From Nitrosomonas sp. (GTDB lineage Bacteria; Pseudomonadota; Gammaproteobacteria; Burkholderiales; Nitrosomonadaceae), in contig BQJA01000017.1 of NCBI GenBank assembly GCA_021604405.1, positions 1 to 45,804 on the forward strand: a DNA stretch of 45,804 nt. The letters are read 5' to 3'. The translations under genes and the position numbers were made by a program. This document shows positions 19,641 through 28,026 of the stretch, piece by piece; the first letter of the stretch is position 1, and every line of letters begins with the position of its first letter. The notes under the pieces are model-generated. The model worked only from the letters and a program-made list of their open reading frames with translations, searched no databases and was not told where the DNA came from.

Positions 19641-20432
19641 ATGGGTTGGCTAGCTGAATTCGCGGGACACAAGCTGGCAAGGTTTCTGGCTGCACCGGTC
19701 CGCCAAAATATTCAGATTCCGTTGGCTTCTTACGAGCAGCTCGTTGCCGTGCTGCAACCCGCTGATGTTCTCCTGGTCGAGGGTAACACACGTTTAAGCG
19801 CACCGATCAAGTACCTTACGCAGTCAACCTGGTCGCATGCAGCACTGTATATTGGCGATGCACTTCCTGCCCGTGAATCATGGCGGTTGCCATTGGTGCT
19901 GGTTGAGGCCGACCTGGAAGAAGGGGTGCGAGCCGTAACGCTCGCGCATTACGCGCAGTTGCATACGCGGATTTGTCGTCCAGTCGGTTTGAGCAGCAGT
20001 GATCGTAAGAAAGTCGTCGAATATGTTATTGCGCGTATTGGTCATCACTATGACCTTAAAAATATTTTTGACCTGGCACGTTATCTTTTTCCAATGCCGC
20101 CTGTTCCTTTACGTTATCGGCGACGTTTACTCGAACTCGGCAGTGGGGACCCAACGCGCGCGATTTGTTCCACACTGATTGCGCAGGCTTTTAATGAAGT
20201 GAACTATCCCATTTTGCCCGAAGTCAGGCGCAAATGGTCTGATGATGCGAGGTATGCCGATTGTTTTGCGGAGATCTACCGGATTCGCCATTACAGTTTG
20301 TACACGCCGCGTGATTTTGATATTTCCCCTTTCTTTGATATCGTCAAGCCAGCGATTAAGGATGGTTTTGATTACCGCACCCTCAATTGGGATCATACCT
20401 ATATGGACGAAATTAACTGTGACCACTCATAA
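19641..20432 (+). CDS. YiiX/YebB-like permuted papain-fold (NlpC/P60-type) hydrolase
   Basis: The 263-residue protein fits the circularly permuted NlpC/P60 (YiiX, formerly DUF830) group. H66 lies in STWSHAALYIGD, E89 in LVLVEADLEEGV, and a putative nucleophile C176 in RAICSTLIAQAF, giving the permuted His...Cys order. A hydrophobic ADVLLVEG strand precedes H66. No signal peptide is seen. Members are thiol hydrolases or lipid-linked amidases of mostly unknown substrate; I cannot name one here. Between the catalytic elements lies a basic linker (RYRRRLLELG). The gene ends 35 bases from the convergent zapD. Confidence 0.7.
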   Translation: MGWLAEFAGHKLARFLAAPVRQNIQIPLASYEQLVAVLQPADVLLVEGNTRLSAPIKYLTQSTWSHAALYIGDALPARESWRLPLVLVEADLEEGVRAVTLAHYAQLHTRICRPVGLSSSDRKKVVEYVIARIGHHYDLKNIFDLARYLFPMPPVPLRYRRRLLELGSGDPTRAICSTLIAQAFNEVNYPILPEVRRKWSDDARYADCFAEIYRIRHYSLYTPRDFDISPFFDIVKPAIKDGFDYRTLNWDHTYMDEINCDHS

Positions 20433-20467
20433 TTAAAACACCGTTGAATAGAAATGCAAGCCTTTTA

Positions 20468-21223
20468 TTATAAATGACAAAAAGTTAGTTCAAACGCCAC
20501 GTCATTCTCGACAACTTTAGTTTTTTGTCTTGGTTCAGAGGGAAAAAATCGAATATTAATCGCAGATTTACTGGCACTTATTTCTGGGATGCAATGCAAA
20601 TTTTCATCCACCTGCAAACGTAGTAGGTGCGCGATATAACCAGACCCGGTTTGCTGGAACATCCCTTGTTCAGCAACATGACTGCTGGTTTTTCCGCTAT
20701 TCCTCAACAAATGCAGCAAAATACTAAAACTGTCGCGAATCGGCAGAAAAGGTGCTAGCCATTCATCAAGATCTTTGCAACGCAAGTCTGGATCTGAATG
20801 CAGCCAGTAGTGGTATGACGGCAAATCAAATTCACTTACTCCGCCAGGAATGCCGGCACGCTGTTTAATGCTCATCAGCCATTCATTATCTCGCAAATGC
20901 TCACCCACTTTTCCAGAAATATTTAACATGTTGCGAAAAGTCATCTGGATATCCTGCAGTAGTTGTTCCAGCACGGATTCAGAAATGTTTGGATTGTCGC
21001 GGAGTGTCGCCAGGGTTTGTTTTTGCCTTTCCAATTCTTGCAATAAATCGGATTTAATATCCGCACGATTTGTGATATCGAGTACTTCAAAAAGCGCCAT
21101 TAATGCGGCGTGATGTTCAATAGCCGTATCTTTGACTGAAAAGAAAACTATTTTATCAAACAGATCCTCGAGTCGTAATAGAATGCGGACACGTTCATTC
21201 AGTGGATGTTCGTAACAAATCAC
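20468..21223 (-). CDS. zapD: Cell division protein ZapD (YacF family)
   Basis: ZapD bundles FtsZ filaments at the division ring. The 251-residue protein, close to E. coli ZapD (247), starts (GTG 21223) with ICYEHPLNERVRILLRLEDLF, the conserved opening EHPLNE-R--LRLE. A helical domain follows, then a beta-rich C-terminal half with GGVSEFDLPSYHYWL and IPEISASKSAINIRF. In many proteobacteria zapD adjoins coaE and yacG. Here neither is present and the neighbours are unrelated, so the gene has moved or the cluster was split. Confidence 0.9.
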   Translation of the reverse strand: MICYEHPLNERVRILLRLEDLFDKIVFFSVKDTAIEHHAALMALFEVLDITNRADIKSDLLQELERQKQTLATLRDNPNISESVLEQLLQDIQMTFRNMLNISGKVGEHLRDNEWLMSIKQRAGIPGGVSEFDLPSYHYWLHSDPDLRCKDLDEWLAPFLPIRDSFSILLHLLRNSGKTSSHVAEQGMFQQTGSGYIAHLLRLQVDENLHCIPEISASKSAINIRFFPSEPRQKTKVVENDVAFELTFCHL

Positions 21224-21436
21224 AAGTGGATTATTCTCTATAAGTAATAAATAATACTGTGATCTTGCCTTATTCAGGGTAATTTCACAAATAAAAAATT
21301 GGTGTGAATTGAAATAGACTGTTTTGGTAAATTATTGCGCGACCTGCTTAGTTTATGGGTGTAATATAAGGTAAAATCTTACCAAGTATAATCGTGAAAG
21401 TGGCCGACAAGTTATCATTCGGGGAGGGGAGATGAC

Positions 21437-22420
21437 ATGAGAATTTTTTTCTTTGCCGTAATTTTCAGTGTAACGGTTTTGTCTGGTTGCATCGGCCACC
21501 GTTCTGGAAATGGCGGGGGCGGTGAATCACTGGTCCAATGTGGCGATGTTGCAGGCCGAGCGCACTTAAATATCCTGACTGTCAATCTTCTGTTCTCCGA
21601 AATAAAAACACGCGATCAACGGTTGGATGCAATCGCCGACTTCGCAGTCGACGCCCCTGTCGATGTCATCCTGCTTCAGGAAGTCGTTGGGGGAGTGTTG
21701 GTCGATACCGCCAATAGTGCTCTTGATCTCCAGGGAAAGCTGCGCGATAAAGACAGTGAATACGATTTGCATACGGCATTTGAAGTGGGATTGCCCGGGG
21801 CGCTGGTGTTAGCGAATGCCGTATTAAGTCGCTGTGACATTGAGGTCAAAATGGCTAAACGACTTCCATTTACGGCTGAATTGGAATTTAAGGAACGCGC
21901 TATCAAGCTGCCAAGGAACGTAATGATGACGCGAATAGACATTCCTGGTTTTGGAAAATTGAATGTTTACAATACACATCTTTGCGCCAAATGTTCCGCT
22001 GATGAGATGGGAAGACAACTGGACGTATTGCTCACTTTTGTAAATGACATGGAAGGATTTTTTCCGGGAAATAATCCATTGATTATGGGTGGAGATTTCA
22101 ACATCGACCGGTTGCGAACCGAACCCTTTGATGAGAAGCCGTTCTATGACAGGATTATTAATGCTGGTTTTGTCGACGCTTATGCGGAGGACAGGATATT
22201 GGATAATCTGTGCAAAGATACGGAAGTTGCAGATGCCCACTGCACTGTTGGCGTCTCTTCACTGGATGAAGGTGATTCGGCCAGGCGAATCGATTATATT
22301 TTTACAAATGGATTCGCGGGTTCGCGTGAAAGTCGCGTGGTCTTTAACAGCCTTGTTGAGCCCGGCCAACCTACTGTTTCCGATCATGCCGGCGTCTTTG
22401 TCTCATTAACGTTGCCATAA
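21437..22420 (+). CDS. Lipoprotein of the endonuclease/exonuclease/phosphatase superfamily
   Basis: A 327-residue protein with a lipoprotein signal peptide: hydrophobic residues 3-14 then the lipobox LSGC with C18. It should therefore be exported and lipid-anchored. The catalytic residues of the DNase I-like fold are visible: N50 (TVNLL), E82 (LLQEV), N179-T-H181, D220 and N222 (GGDFNID), and D316-H317 (SDHAGVF). The substrate may be a nucleic acid or a phosphodiester such as sphingomyelin or inositol phosphate; the sequence does not decide. An extra cysteine set (C35, C133, C183, C186) could form disulfides. GGGGAGGGGAG lies just before ATG 21437. Confidence 0.8.
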   Translation: MRIFFFAVIFSVTVLSGCIGHRSGNGGGGESLVQCGDVAGRAHLNILTVNLLFSEIKTRDQRLDAIADFAVDAPVDVILLQEVVGGVLVDTANSALDLQGKLRDKDSEYDLHTAFEVGLPGALVLANAVLSRCDIEVKMAKRLPFTAELEFKERAIKLPRNVMMTRIDIPGFGKLNVYNTHLCAKCSADEMGRQLDVLLTFVNDMEGFFPGNNPLIMGGDFNIDRLRTEPFDEKPFYDRIINAGFVDAYAEDRILDNLCKDTEVADAHCTVGVSSLDEGDSARRIDYIFTNGFAGSRESRVVFNSLVEPGQPTVSDHAGVFVSLTLP

Positions 22421-22454
22421 TGAATTAGTTAATTTCTAAGCATTCAGTCCAGCA

Positions 22455-24284
22455 TTAAATATCAGGCTGCAGTGATTCGTTGAACTCTAACCGTGCTTCT
22501 TCAATGGCCTCCAGAATTTGGCGTTTGAATTCTTCTCGCGAAAAGGATTCCTCAAGCATCAGCAGTAATTTTTCCACCGTCACGCCAACCGCTATGCCAC
22601 CAATAACGCCACCCACTGCAGCACCGAGGGCGGTGCCCGCGCCAGGAACAACAGAGCCGATTGCTGCGCCGCTTGCTGCGCCGGCTGCGGCTCCACCTAA
22701 CGCGCTGACTGCTTTACCGGCGGTTACTTTAATCAAGGCTTGAGCGCCAAGTTTGATGGTACCTTTGCCAACAACTTTGGCGGTTACCTTTCCGGCGATT
22801 GCGCCGCTAACCGCGCCCGCAGCACCCGCACCCCCTGAAAGCAGCAAACGGTTCTCCAGATTGACAATGACGCTGTGACTGGGAGGATCTTTTAATGCGT
22901 CGAGGGGTGAATACCGGGTGACATCCACTTGCGCGGTTGTGGGCTGGACGCGGTTTTCGGTCAAAATGTGGTCAACTCTTTCCAGGTACCTGGTGCGTAG
23001 TTGCTGGTTCTTTTTCAGCGCATCGTCAATGGATTGCTGTATCGGGTCAAATGCATTATTTTTCATCAGATAACTTTCCAGTTTTTCTATCATTTGCTTT
23101 TCGAGAACCCCTGTTGCCAAGGCCGCTATACGCGCATATTCGCCTGTCAGGCTGTAGTACCAATCTAAATAATCATCGACGTTGGCAGCCATACGCTGAA
23201 AACCGATATCCGATGCTTTCATTAATTCATTGATGGATGCGTCCAGTTCGCTGGCAATGTCGAGATAAGCTTGCGCTGTTTGCGCAATAGTGCCAGGCTT
23301 GTAGTATTCATTCTCGACCATTTCTACGGTATCAATGGCCAGATTTTGAGACTTGCGTAAATGTTCGACGACTTTAGGGCTGGCGTGTAACCATCCATCC
23401 AGATAAATCGTTGTTGGCACAATAATAAACAACACAAAGAATGTGATGAATGCAGATGCGATTGCTAATGACCGGGGTGGTATGCGGGGCGGTTGATCTG
23501 AGTCCTGTATTGGCCCCAGTACCCGGCGATATTCGGCGATTGACAGCATAAAGCTGGAGAACGCAAGTGCAATATGATAAAAAAGCATCAAACTGCCGAT
23601 AAAAACTAATAGTAGATATAGTCCATCGTTCAGTGTATGCAGGCTACTGAGCGCATAGTTTTTAAATCCTTCAAGAATGCCAAGGAGCCGGGTTGTTTCC
23701 AGCACCAGAACACTGTTGCTGGCGCCATCTACTTTTTCGCTCATTTCAATCGCTTGCGCTAACGATGTGTACTGATGATTCCCGCCAATAAAGCGCACTA
23801 AGAAAACATAAAATACGGCCATCACCAGCGCGGTCGCCCAGCGTGCCCAGATCAAGGTCTTGTGTGCCGCCATGTACGGCTTGTATTCTTGTGCTGTAAT
23901 GGGGGTAAAAACTGCATGAACAATGGCGAATACAGGAACAGTCATTATAAATGCAAACCATTCCAGTGTTTTCGCAGTGCCAAGATAAAGCAAAAGTAAA
24001 TAGGCAAATGTAATGGACCAAAGCAACCAGCCGACATAGGCCAACAGACGGCGTGTTAATAGCCAGTGTAAGATGCCCAGATTGCGAAACTGGTTAGCGT
24101 AGTGAATTTTTCGAACGGTGACGGCGTAAGTGGTGGCGAGGTACAGCGGCAGCCCGAATAACAAGGTGGCAAATACGGCAAACCAAAGCTGCTGATCGGG
24201 AATTGACTGGCCCACTTGGTAGGCAAAGCCCAACCAGGCCAGTGATAAAAGAAAAAAACCGGTCATTTTAAGTTTAGAGTCCAT
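22455..24284 (-). CDS. Large membrane protein with glycine-zipper C-terminus, unknown function
   Basis: I do not recognise this 609-residue protein. It has about seven membrane segments in the first 310 residues (near 8-25, 31-50, 76-98, 105-125, 140-162, 225-250 and 278-305). A helical, probably extracytoplasmic stretch (about 310-470) follows, with repeated Glu/Lys/Gln patterns. Residues 483-569 are a glycine/alanine zipper: many GxxxG and AxxxG steps such as GGAAAGAASGAAIGS and GAAVGGVIGGIAVG. The last 40 residues are a charged helix. Glycine zippers insert into or oligomerise within membranes. Neighbours give no clear function. No Shine-Dalgarno is evident before ATG 24284. Confidence 0.6.
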   Translation of the reverse strand: MDSKLKMTGFFLLSLAWLGFAYQVGQSIPDQQLWFAVFATLLFGLPLYLATTYAVTVRKIHYANQFRNLGILHWLLTRRLLAYVGWLLWSITFAYLLLLYLGTAKTLEWFAFIMTVPVFAIVHAVFTPITAQEYKPYMAAHKTLIWARWATALVMAVFYVFLVRFIGGNHQYTSLAQAIEMSEKVDGASNSVLVLETTRLLGILEGFKNYALSSLHTLNDGLYLLLVFIGSLMLFYHIALAFSSFMLSIAEYRRVLGPIQDSDQPPRIPPRSLAIASAFITFFVLFIIVPTTIYLDGWLHASPKVVEHLRKSQNLAIDTVEMVENEYYKPGTIAQTAQAYLDIASELDASINELMKASDIGFQRMAANVDDYLDWYYSLTGEYARIAALATGVLEKQMIEKLESYLMKNNAFDPIQQSIDDALKKNQQLRTRYLERVDHILTENRVQPTTAQVDVTRYSPLDALKDPPSHSVIVNLENRLLLSGGAGAAGAVSGAIAGKVTAKVVGKGTIKLGAQALIKVTAGKAVSALGGAAAGAASGAAIGSVVPGAGTALGAAVGGVIGGIAVGVTVEKLLLMLEESFSREEFKRQILEAIEEARLEFNESLQPDI

Positions 24285-24319
24285 AAATAAGCGGAACTAA
24301 TCTGCCTGCGTTGTTTGCA

Positions 24320-24532
24320 TTATAAGGCTTCTAGACCTGTATATACGGTTTTAATATTGTTATGCTCACGAATGCCGTGATATAGCAATGCACGCCCGTA
24401 TCCGGCATCTGTTAGCTTTTTCGTTTCTTCTGAAATCAAGCGGGTGCATTCGATGTAGTGTTGAAAAAACAAAGGGGATGATGACGTGGCTCTCTCATGA
24501 AATGACAGTTGCTCGGGGTCTATAATCTGAGT
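24320..24532 (-). pseudogene. Coding-like remnant without start codon, downstream of the DUF3293 gene
   Basis: On the minus strand, in the same frame as the DUF3293 gene and directly after its TAA stop, 70 codons stay open to a TAA at 24320-24322. The translation looks like real protein, with blocks such as ECTRLISEETKKLTDAGYGR and ALLYHGIREHNNIKTVYTGL. No ATG occurs in frame; the only TTG (mid-way) has no ribosome binding site. An out-of-frame ATG (MREPRHHPLCFF) meets this frame at a run of six T, so a one-base slip there could restore a shorter start. It is probably the C-terminal remnant of a lost gene. I do not recognise the family. Confidence 0.4.
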
Positions 24533-24961
24533 TTAGCGCAACAAAATTAATCGAGGGATGGCGTCACTATCGGCCCAAACGACGGCATTTTGATCAAATT
24601 GCTTGCCCAGTAACATTGCTGTTTTCAGGTTTATGCCAAGTGCGAGAAAACTTTTTTCAGCTGGCCATAATTCTGCTGGATCTGTGCTAACACCTTCAAA
24701 TACCAGATGAGTATGCTGGGTTAATGCGTTGCGCAGTTGTGTATTGCGAATTTGGTTGATTTGAGAACTTTTCTGCTGACTCAATGGATTGGAAGCCGTA
24801 ATAAAAGCAGCGCATTGATATTCGAATCTGGTAAGAATCTGGTTTAATGGTGCGGAGTATTGGTCAATATGAAGGGTAATGGGGTCAGTATCAACAACTG
24901 CCTGATAACCGGCGGTTTGATAGCTGGTGATAAGGTCGGGTGAAATCTTAGAACGGGTCAA
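24533..24961 (-). CDS. DUF3293 family protein
   Basis: A 142-residue protein of the DUF3293 type. The family pattern is visible as FEYQCAAFITASNPLSQ (about residues 46-62), then the second half with AEKSFLALGINLKTAMLLGKQFDQNAVVWADSDAIPRLIL (about 101-140). The function of the family is unknown. The start is TTG 24961; no ATG is in frame near it and no Shine-Dalgarno is seen, so the exact N-terminus is uncertain. A short hairpin (ACCAGG-CTGAG-CCTGGT) lies a few bases upstream of the start. The gene is followed in frame by the coding remnant at 24320-24532. Confidence 0.7.
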   Translation of the reverse strand: MTRSKISPDLITSYQTAGYQAVVDTDPITLHIDQYSAPLNQILTRFEYQCAAFITASNPLSQQKSSQINQIRNTQLRNALTQHTHLVFEGVSTDPAELWPAEKSFLALGINLKTAMLLGKQFDQNAVVWADSDAIPRLILLR

Positions 24962-25016
24962 TGAAGCCTGAACCAGGCTGAGCCTGGTCCATATGCATTA
25001 TTTCGCTATTCGTTTT

Positions 25017-25556
25017 TTATTGATGATGATCGCCATGGCCATGATCGGTAACTATAAAAGCGCCGTACTGTTCAGGCGTCATGCCGTGTAGCTTAAGAAC
25101 AAATTTTGCAATTGCCCAAATGGATTCGTCGTCGTGCGTCGCACCCCAAGCAGGCATGCCGGTCATTTTAATACCATTTTTAATGACCCAAAAATATTTT
25201 TTAGTCTGATTCAGTTTTTCTTCCATGTCAGTTACAGGCGCTCTTTCATAAAACTCAGGTGGTTGTGGATAAAGACCAATCGATAATTCTGTGGGTTCCA
25301 GACCCGGCGCTAAATGACAAATGATGCACATGCTGTCATAGTGATAAGCACCTGTGGTCGCTATTTCTGTTTCATCAATTGTCGGGACGACCAGATTCTT
25401 TGCGTGTGCTTTAATTGAGCTTTCACGGACCCATGTAATAGCTTTCTCAGTGATTGCCCAATGTTTCTCGCTGGCACCCATGTTATAGACGCCTGATCCC
25501 AAGGCAAAAACAACGACTAATACTGCTGCTGCTGAAAGGATGATAAACGATTTCAT
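25017..25556 (-). CDS. Class I c-type cytochrome, membrane-anchored or secreted
   Basis: A 179-residue monohaem cytochrome. Residues 1-23 are hydrophobic and act as signal or anchor. The haem-binding site is C77-I-I-C80-H81, and the sixth ligand is probably M134 in KMTGMPAWG. The last nine residues (DHGHGDHHQ) are very His-rich, which could bind metal. The strong ribosome binding site GGGGGAGGA sits just before ATG 25556. The gene follows cysB on the same strand by 122 bases, so a link to sulfur oxidation or to electron flow is possible but not shown. Electron-carrier function in the periplasm is safe; its partner is unknown. Confidence 0.85.
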   Translation of the reverse strand: MKSFIILSAAAVLVVVFALGSGVYNMGASEKHWAITEKAITWVRESSIKAHAKNLVVPTIDETEIATTGAYHYDSMCIICHLAPGLEPTELSIGLYPQPPEFYERAPVTDMEEKLNQTKKYFWVIKNGIKMTGMPAWGATHDDESIWAIAKFVLKLHGMTPEQYGAFIVTDHGHGDHHQ

Positions 25557-25678
25557 TTTTTCCTCCCCCGATTAATTTTATAAAGACTGATAATAGCCTA
25601 TTTGACTAAAATATCACATTGCTCAGCCTTGGATATTGAAATTCTGCATTATATCAGAGACAGCTGTTTGACAGCTGA

Positions 25679-26605
25679 CTAGGTACGGCTTTTCATGGCT
25701 GTTATTACGGTGGTTTTGTCAAGATGGGGTGAGAACATTTCTATAAAATCGAAGACATAACTACGTAGATAGCTGTTTCGGCTGATGCCGATGCGTGTGG
25801 TGCTGGGTTCGAATAAATGGCTGGCGTCGATTGACCGGAGATGCTTGTCGCGTTCGGGCTCAAATGCCATTTTTGCCAGAATGCCGATGCCAAGTTTCAG
25901 TTCGACATAAGTTTTAATAACGTCCGAGTCGATGGCCGTAAGTACAACATTTGGTGTGAGACCAAGCGCTTCAAATGCCTGGTTGATTTTTGACCGGCCT
26001 GTAAAGGCAAAATCGTAGGTGATAATCGGGTACTGGCTAATGGCTTTTAGCGTTAATTGCTTTAGTTTTAGTAACGGATGTTTGGGGGGGACGATTACGC
26101 AGCGGTTCCATTCATAACAAGGCAGCATGACCAGTTCATGGAATAGCTCAATGGCTTCAGTTGCAATCGCGATATCCGCCTCGCCGGAAGTAACCAGTCC
26201 CGCTATTTGCGTTGGACTGCCTTGCCGGAGGATTAATCTTACCTTTGGATAACGTGCCGTAAAACGTTTGATTACAGATGGCAGAGCGTATCGTGCTTGG
26301 GTATGGGTGGTGGCAATAGTCAGTGTGCCACCTGATTCGTCGGTGAATTCCTGGCTTACTTTTTTCAAGTTTTCAGTATCCCGGATTATTCTTTCGGCAA
26401 TTTCTAAAATAATATGTCCAGGTGGTGTAATCTTTATGATTCGTTTGCCATGCCTTAAAAAGATTTCAACCTCGAGTTCTTCTTCGAGCAATTGAATCTG
26501 CTTGCTAATTCCGGGCTGTGAAGTATGTAGATTTTTTGCGGCTCTGGATAAATTTAAGTCTTGATTGGCAATTTCACATAAATAACGTAATTGTTGCAAC
26601 TTCAT
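25679..26605 (-). CDS. cysB: CysB-type LysR-family regulator of sulfur assimilation
   Basis: A 308-residue LysR-family protein. The N-terminal helix-turn-helix (about residues 1-60, with DLNLSRAAKNLHTSQPGISKQI) precedes the ligand-binding domain. The segment TIATTHTQARYALP (about 97-110) holds the Thr residues that bind sulfate or O-acetylserine in CysB, so this is CysB/Cbl type, not a generic LysR protein. It is divergent from the TSUP transporter and the sulfate-assimilation genes, the classic arrangement for a regulator of that cluster. GGGGAG lies before ATG 26605. The sequence does not separate CysB from Cbl; CysB is the simpler call because it is the only copy seen here. Confidence 0.9.
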   Translation of the reverse strand: MKLQQLRYLCEIANQDLNLSRAAKNLHTSQPGISKQIQLLEEELEVEIFLRHGKRIIKITPPGHIILEIAERIIRDTENLKKVSQEFTDESGGTLTIATTHTQARYALPSVIKRFTARYPKVRLILRQGSPTQIAGLVTSGEADIAIATEAIELFHELVMLPCYEWNRCVIVPPKHPLLKLKQLTLKAISQYPIITYDFAFTGRSKINQAFEALGLTPNVVLTAIDSDVIKTYVELKLGIGILAKMAFEPERDKHLRSIDASHLFEPSTTRIGISRNSYLRSYVFDFIEMFSPHLDKTTVITAMKSRT

Positions 26606-26755
26606 AATTCTCCCCGCGTAATATTAAGTTGGGCATTTTTTTTCCTGCTTCCGGGTAAATACAGATGCTGTAAACAGCCGGTGAACTTTCTAATGAGAAA
26701 AACAATCTCAGCTTACTTATAATTATAAATTATAAAGATCTAATAGAATATTATT

Positions 26756-26783
26756 TTGCGATATATTAATCTGCTGGTATGAT
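26756..26783 (+). promoter_or_regulatory. Sigma-70-type promoter before the TSUP gene
   Basis: TTGCGA (26756-26761) and TATGAT (26778-26783) are spaced by 16 bases in the cysB/TSUP divergent gap. Transcription would begin near 26790. Just upstream, 26717-26736 holds three tandem TTATAA-type units, an AT-rich dyad of the sort LysR regulators bind, so CysB control is plausible. Confidence 0.5.
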
Positions 26784-26819
26784 TCCGCCTTCCAAAATTT
26801 GGGTGAGCGGAATCAATCG

Positions 26820-27605
26820 GTGGAGTGGGGTTATACATTATCAGGTCTGATTGTTGGATTTATCGTAGGCGTGACCGGTGTGGGTGGCGGTTCGCTAATG
26901 ACGCCATTGTTGATACTGATGTTTGGTATTTCACCTGCTACTGCAGTGGGCACCGACCTGCTGTATGCTGCATTGACAAAGACCGGTGGTGCATGGGTTC
27001 ATGGCCGCCGTGGAACGGTGCACTGGCGTCTGGTTGGGTTGCTCGCGATGGGAAGCTTGCCGGCTGCGCTGATAACGGTGCTGGCGCTTAATACAATGGA
27101 TACGGACGATGAAGCTTTTTCTGGTTTGATAACCAGTATGTTGGGTGTGGCGTTGATTCTTACGGCTTTATCGTTACTGTTTCGCAAGCGATTATCGCGC
27201 ATGGGACGATCTCATTTTTGGTTTTTGGTAGAATGGCGGGATCGCCGCATTGTATCGATAACAATCGCTACTGGTGTGGTGTTGGGGGTTCTGGTAACTA
27301 TTACGTCGGTTGGTGCGGGTGCATTGGGTATGGTCATGCTACTCGTGCTATATCCCCGTGTTCCTTCGGTAACGCTGGTGGGTAGTGATATTGCGCATGC
27401 TGTGCCGTTGACGCTCATTGCCGGTATGGGGCACGCCTATATGGGAACGGTCGACTTTGGTTTGCTAGGTAGCTTGCTGATTGGGTCGCTGCCAGGTATC
27501 TATATGGGCAGTCATGTGGGGGGGCGAATACCGGACCGCATTTTGCGGCCGATATTGTCGACGATTCTTATTGTTGTTGGTGCCAAGCTATTGATGCCAA
27601 GTTAA
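26820..27605 (+). CDS. TSUP-family (TauE/SafE) anion transporter, probable sulfite or sulfate carrier
   Basis: TSUP-family integral membrane protein with about eight helices in two repeats. The first repeat has GFIVGVTGVGGGSLMTPLL and the second LGVLVTITSVGAGALGMVML, the family's paired glycine-rich motifs. I prefer GTG 26820 as start (261 residues, opening EWGYTLSGL). TTG 26799 leaves only a nine-base leader after the predicted transcription start. In other organisms TSUP proteins move sulfite, sulfonates or other anions. No cysPTWA sulfate ABC transporter is seen here, so this gene may supply or export sulfur oxyanions for the downstream cluster; that is inference. CysB is divergent from it. 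Confidence 0.8.
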   Translation: MEWGYTLSGLIVGFIVGVTGVGGGSLMTPLLILMFGISPATAVGTDLLYAALTKTGGAWVHGRRGTVHWRLVGLLAMGSLPAALITVLALNTMDTDDEAFSGLITSMLGVALILTALSLLFRKRLSRMGRSHFWFLVEWRDRRIVSITIATGVVLGVLVTITSVGAGALGMVMLLVLYPRVPSVTLVGSDIAHAVPLTLIAGMGHAYMGTVDFGLLGSLLIGSLPGIYMGSHVGGRIPDRILRPILSTILIVVGAKLLMPS

Positions 27606-27705
27606 AAAAGAGGACAAGTGAAATCTATTTTACGAAATGTTTTGTACGCGAATTTGAACTCGTCTACGCGGCTTGTTTTTTCGTTTACGTAAGCAGGAAT
27701 TATAA

Positions 27706-27936
27706 ATGAGTACAAACAAAGATAATAAACCAAAACAGGTAACATGGTTTAATGGGTGCGGCGGTCGTATCGGTATTGTCGTTGGCGTTACCGGCGAGTA
27801 TGCATATATTGGCGCGGCGCTAAGGCATGACGAGGATGAAGATGTCGAGCATATCATGAAGTATGGCGCAAAATTTCCACTTGAAGCAGCGCTCTTATTG
27901 CCGCCATCAAAAAGTTATCCGGAGGAAGATGTCTGA
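27706..27936 (+). CDS. 76-residue protein of unknown function in the sulfate-assimilation cluster
   Basis: A 76-residue hypothetical protein that starts MSTNKDNKPKQVTWFNGCGG. A glycine-rich, beta-strand-like segment (GRIGIVVGVTGEYAYIGAAL, about residues 20-39) is followed by an acidic patch (HDEDEDVEHI) and a Pro-rich acidic tail. A single cysteine (C18) lies in the GCGG turn. There is no signal peptide or membrane segment. The ribosome binding site AGGA is about eight bases before ATG 27706. It lies between the TSUP gene and cysI in the same direction, so a role in sulfite reduction or its assembly is possible. I recognise no family. Confidence 0.65.
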   Translation: MSTNKDNKPKQVTWFNGCGGRIGIVVGVTGEYAYIGAALRHDEDEDVEHIMKYGAKFPLEAALLLPPSKSYPEEDV

Positions 27937-28026
27937 GGGAACTCGTATTTAAGCATGAGCGCATCTTTTGATTAACACAGCTTCGATTGACGATGAAGCC
28001 TAATACTGGCAGCCGAGGAACCTACT

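Noticed and set aside
24970..24990. Hairpin ACCAGG-CTGAG-CCTGGT as a terminator
   Set aside because: Short stem, no T-tract on either strand, and it lies just before a gene start.
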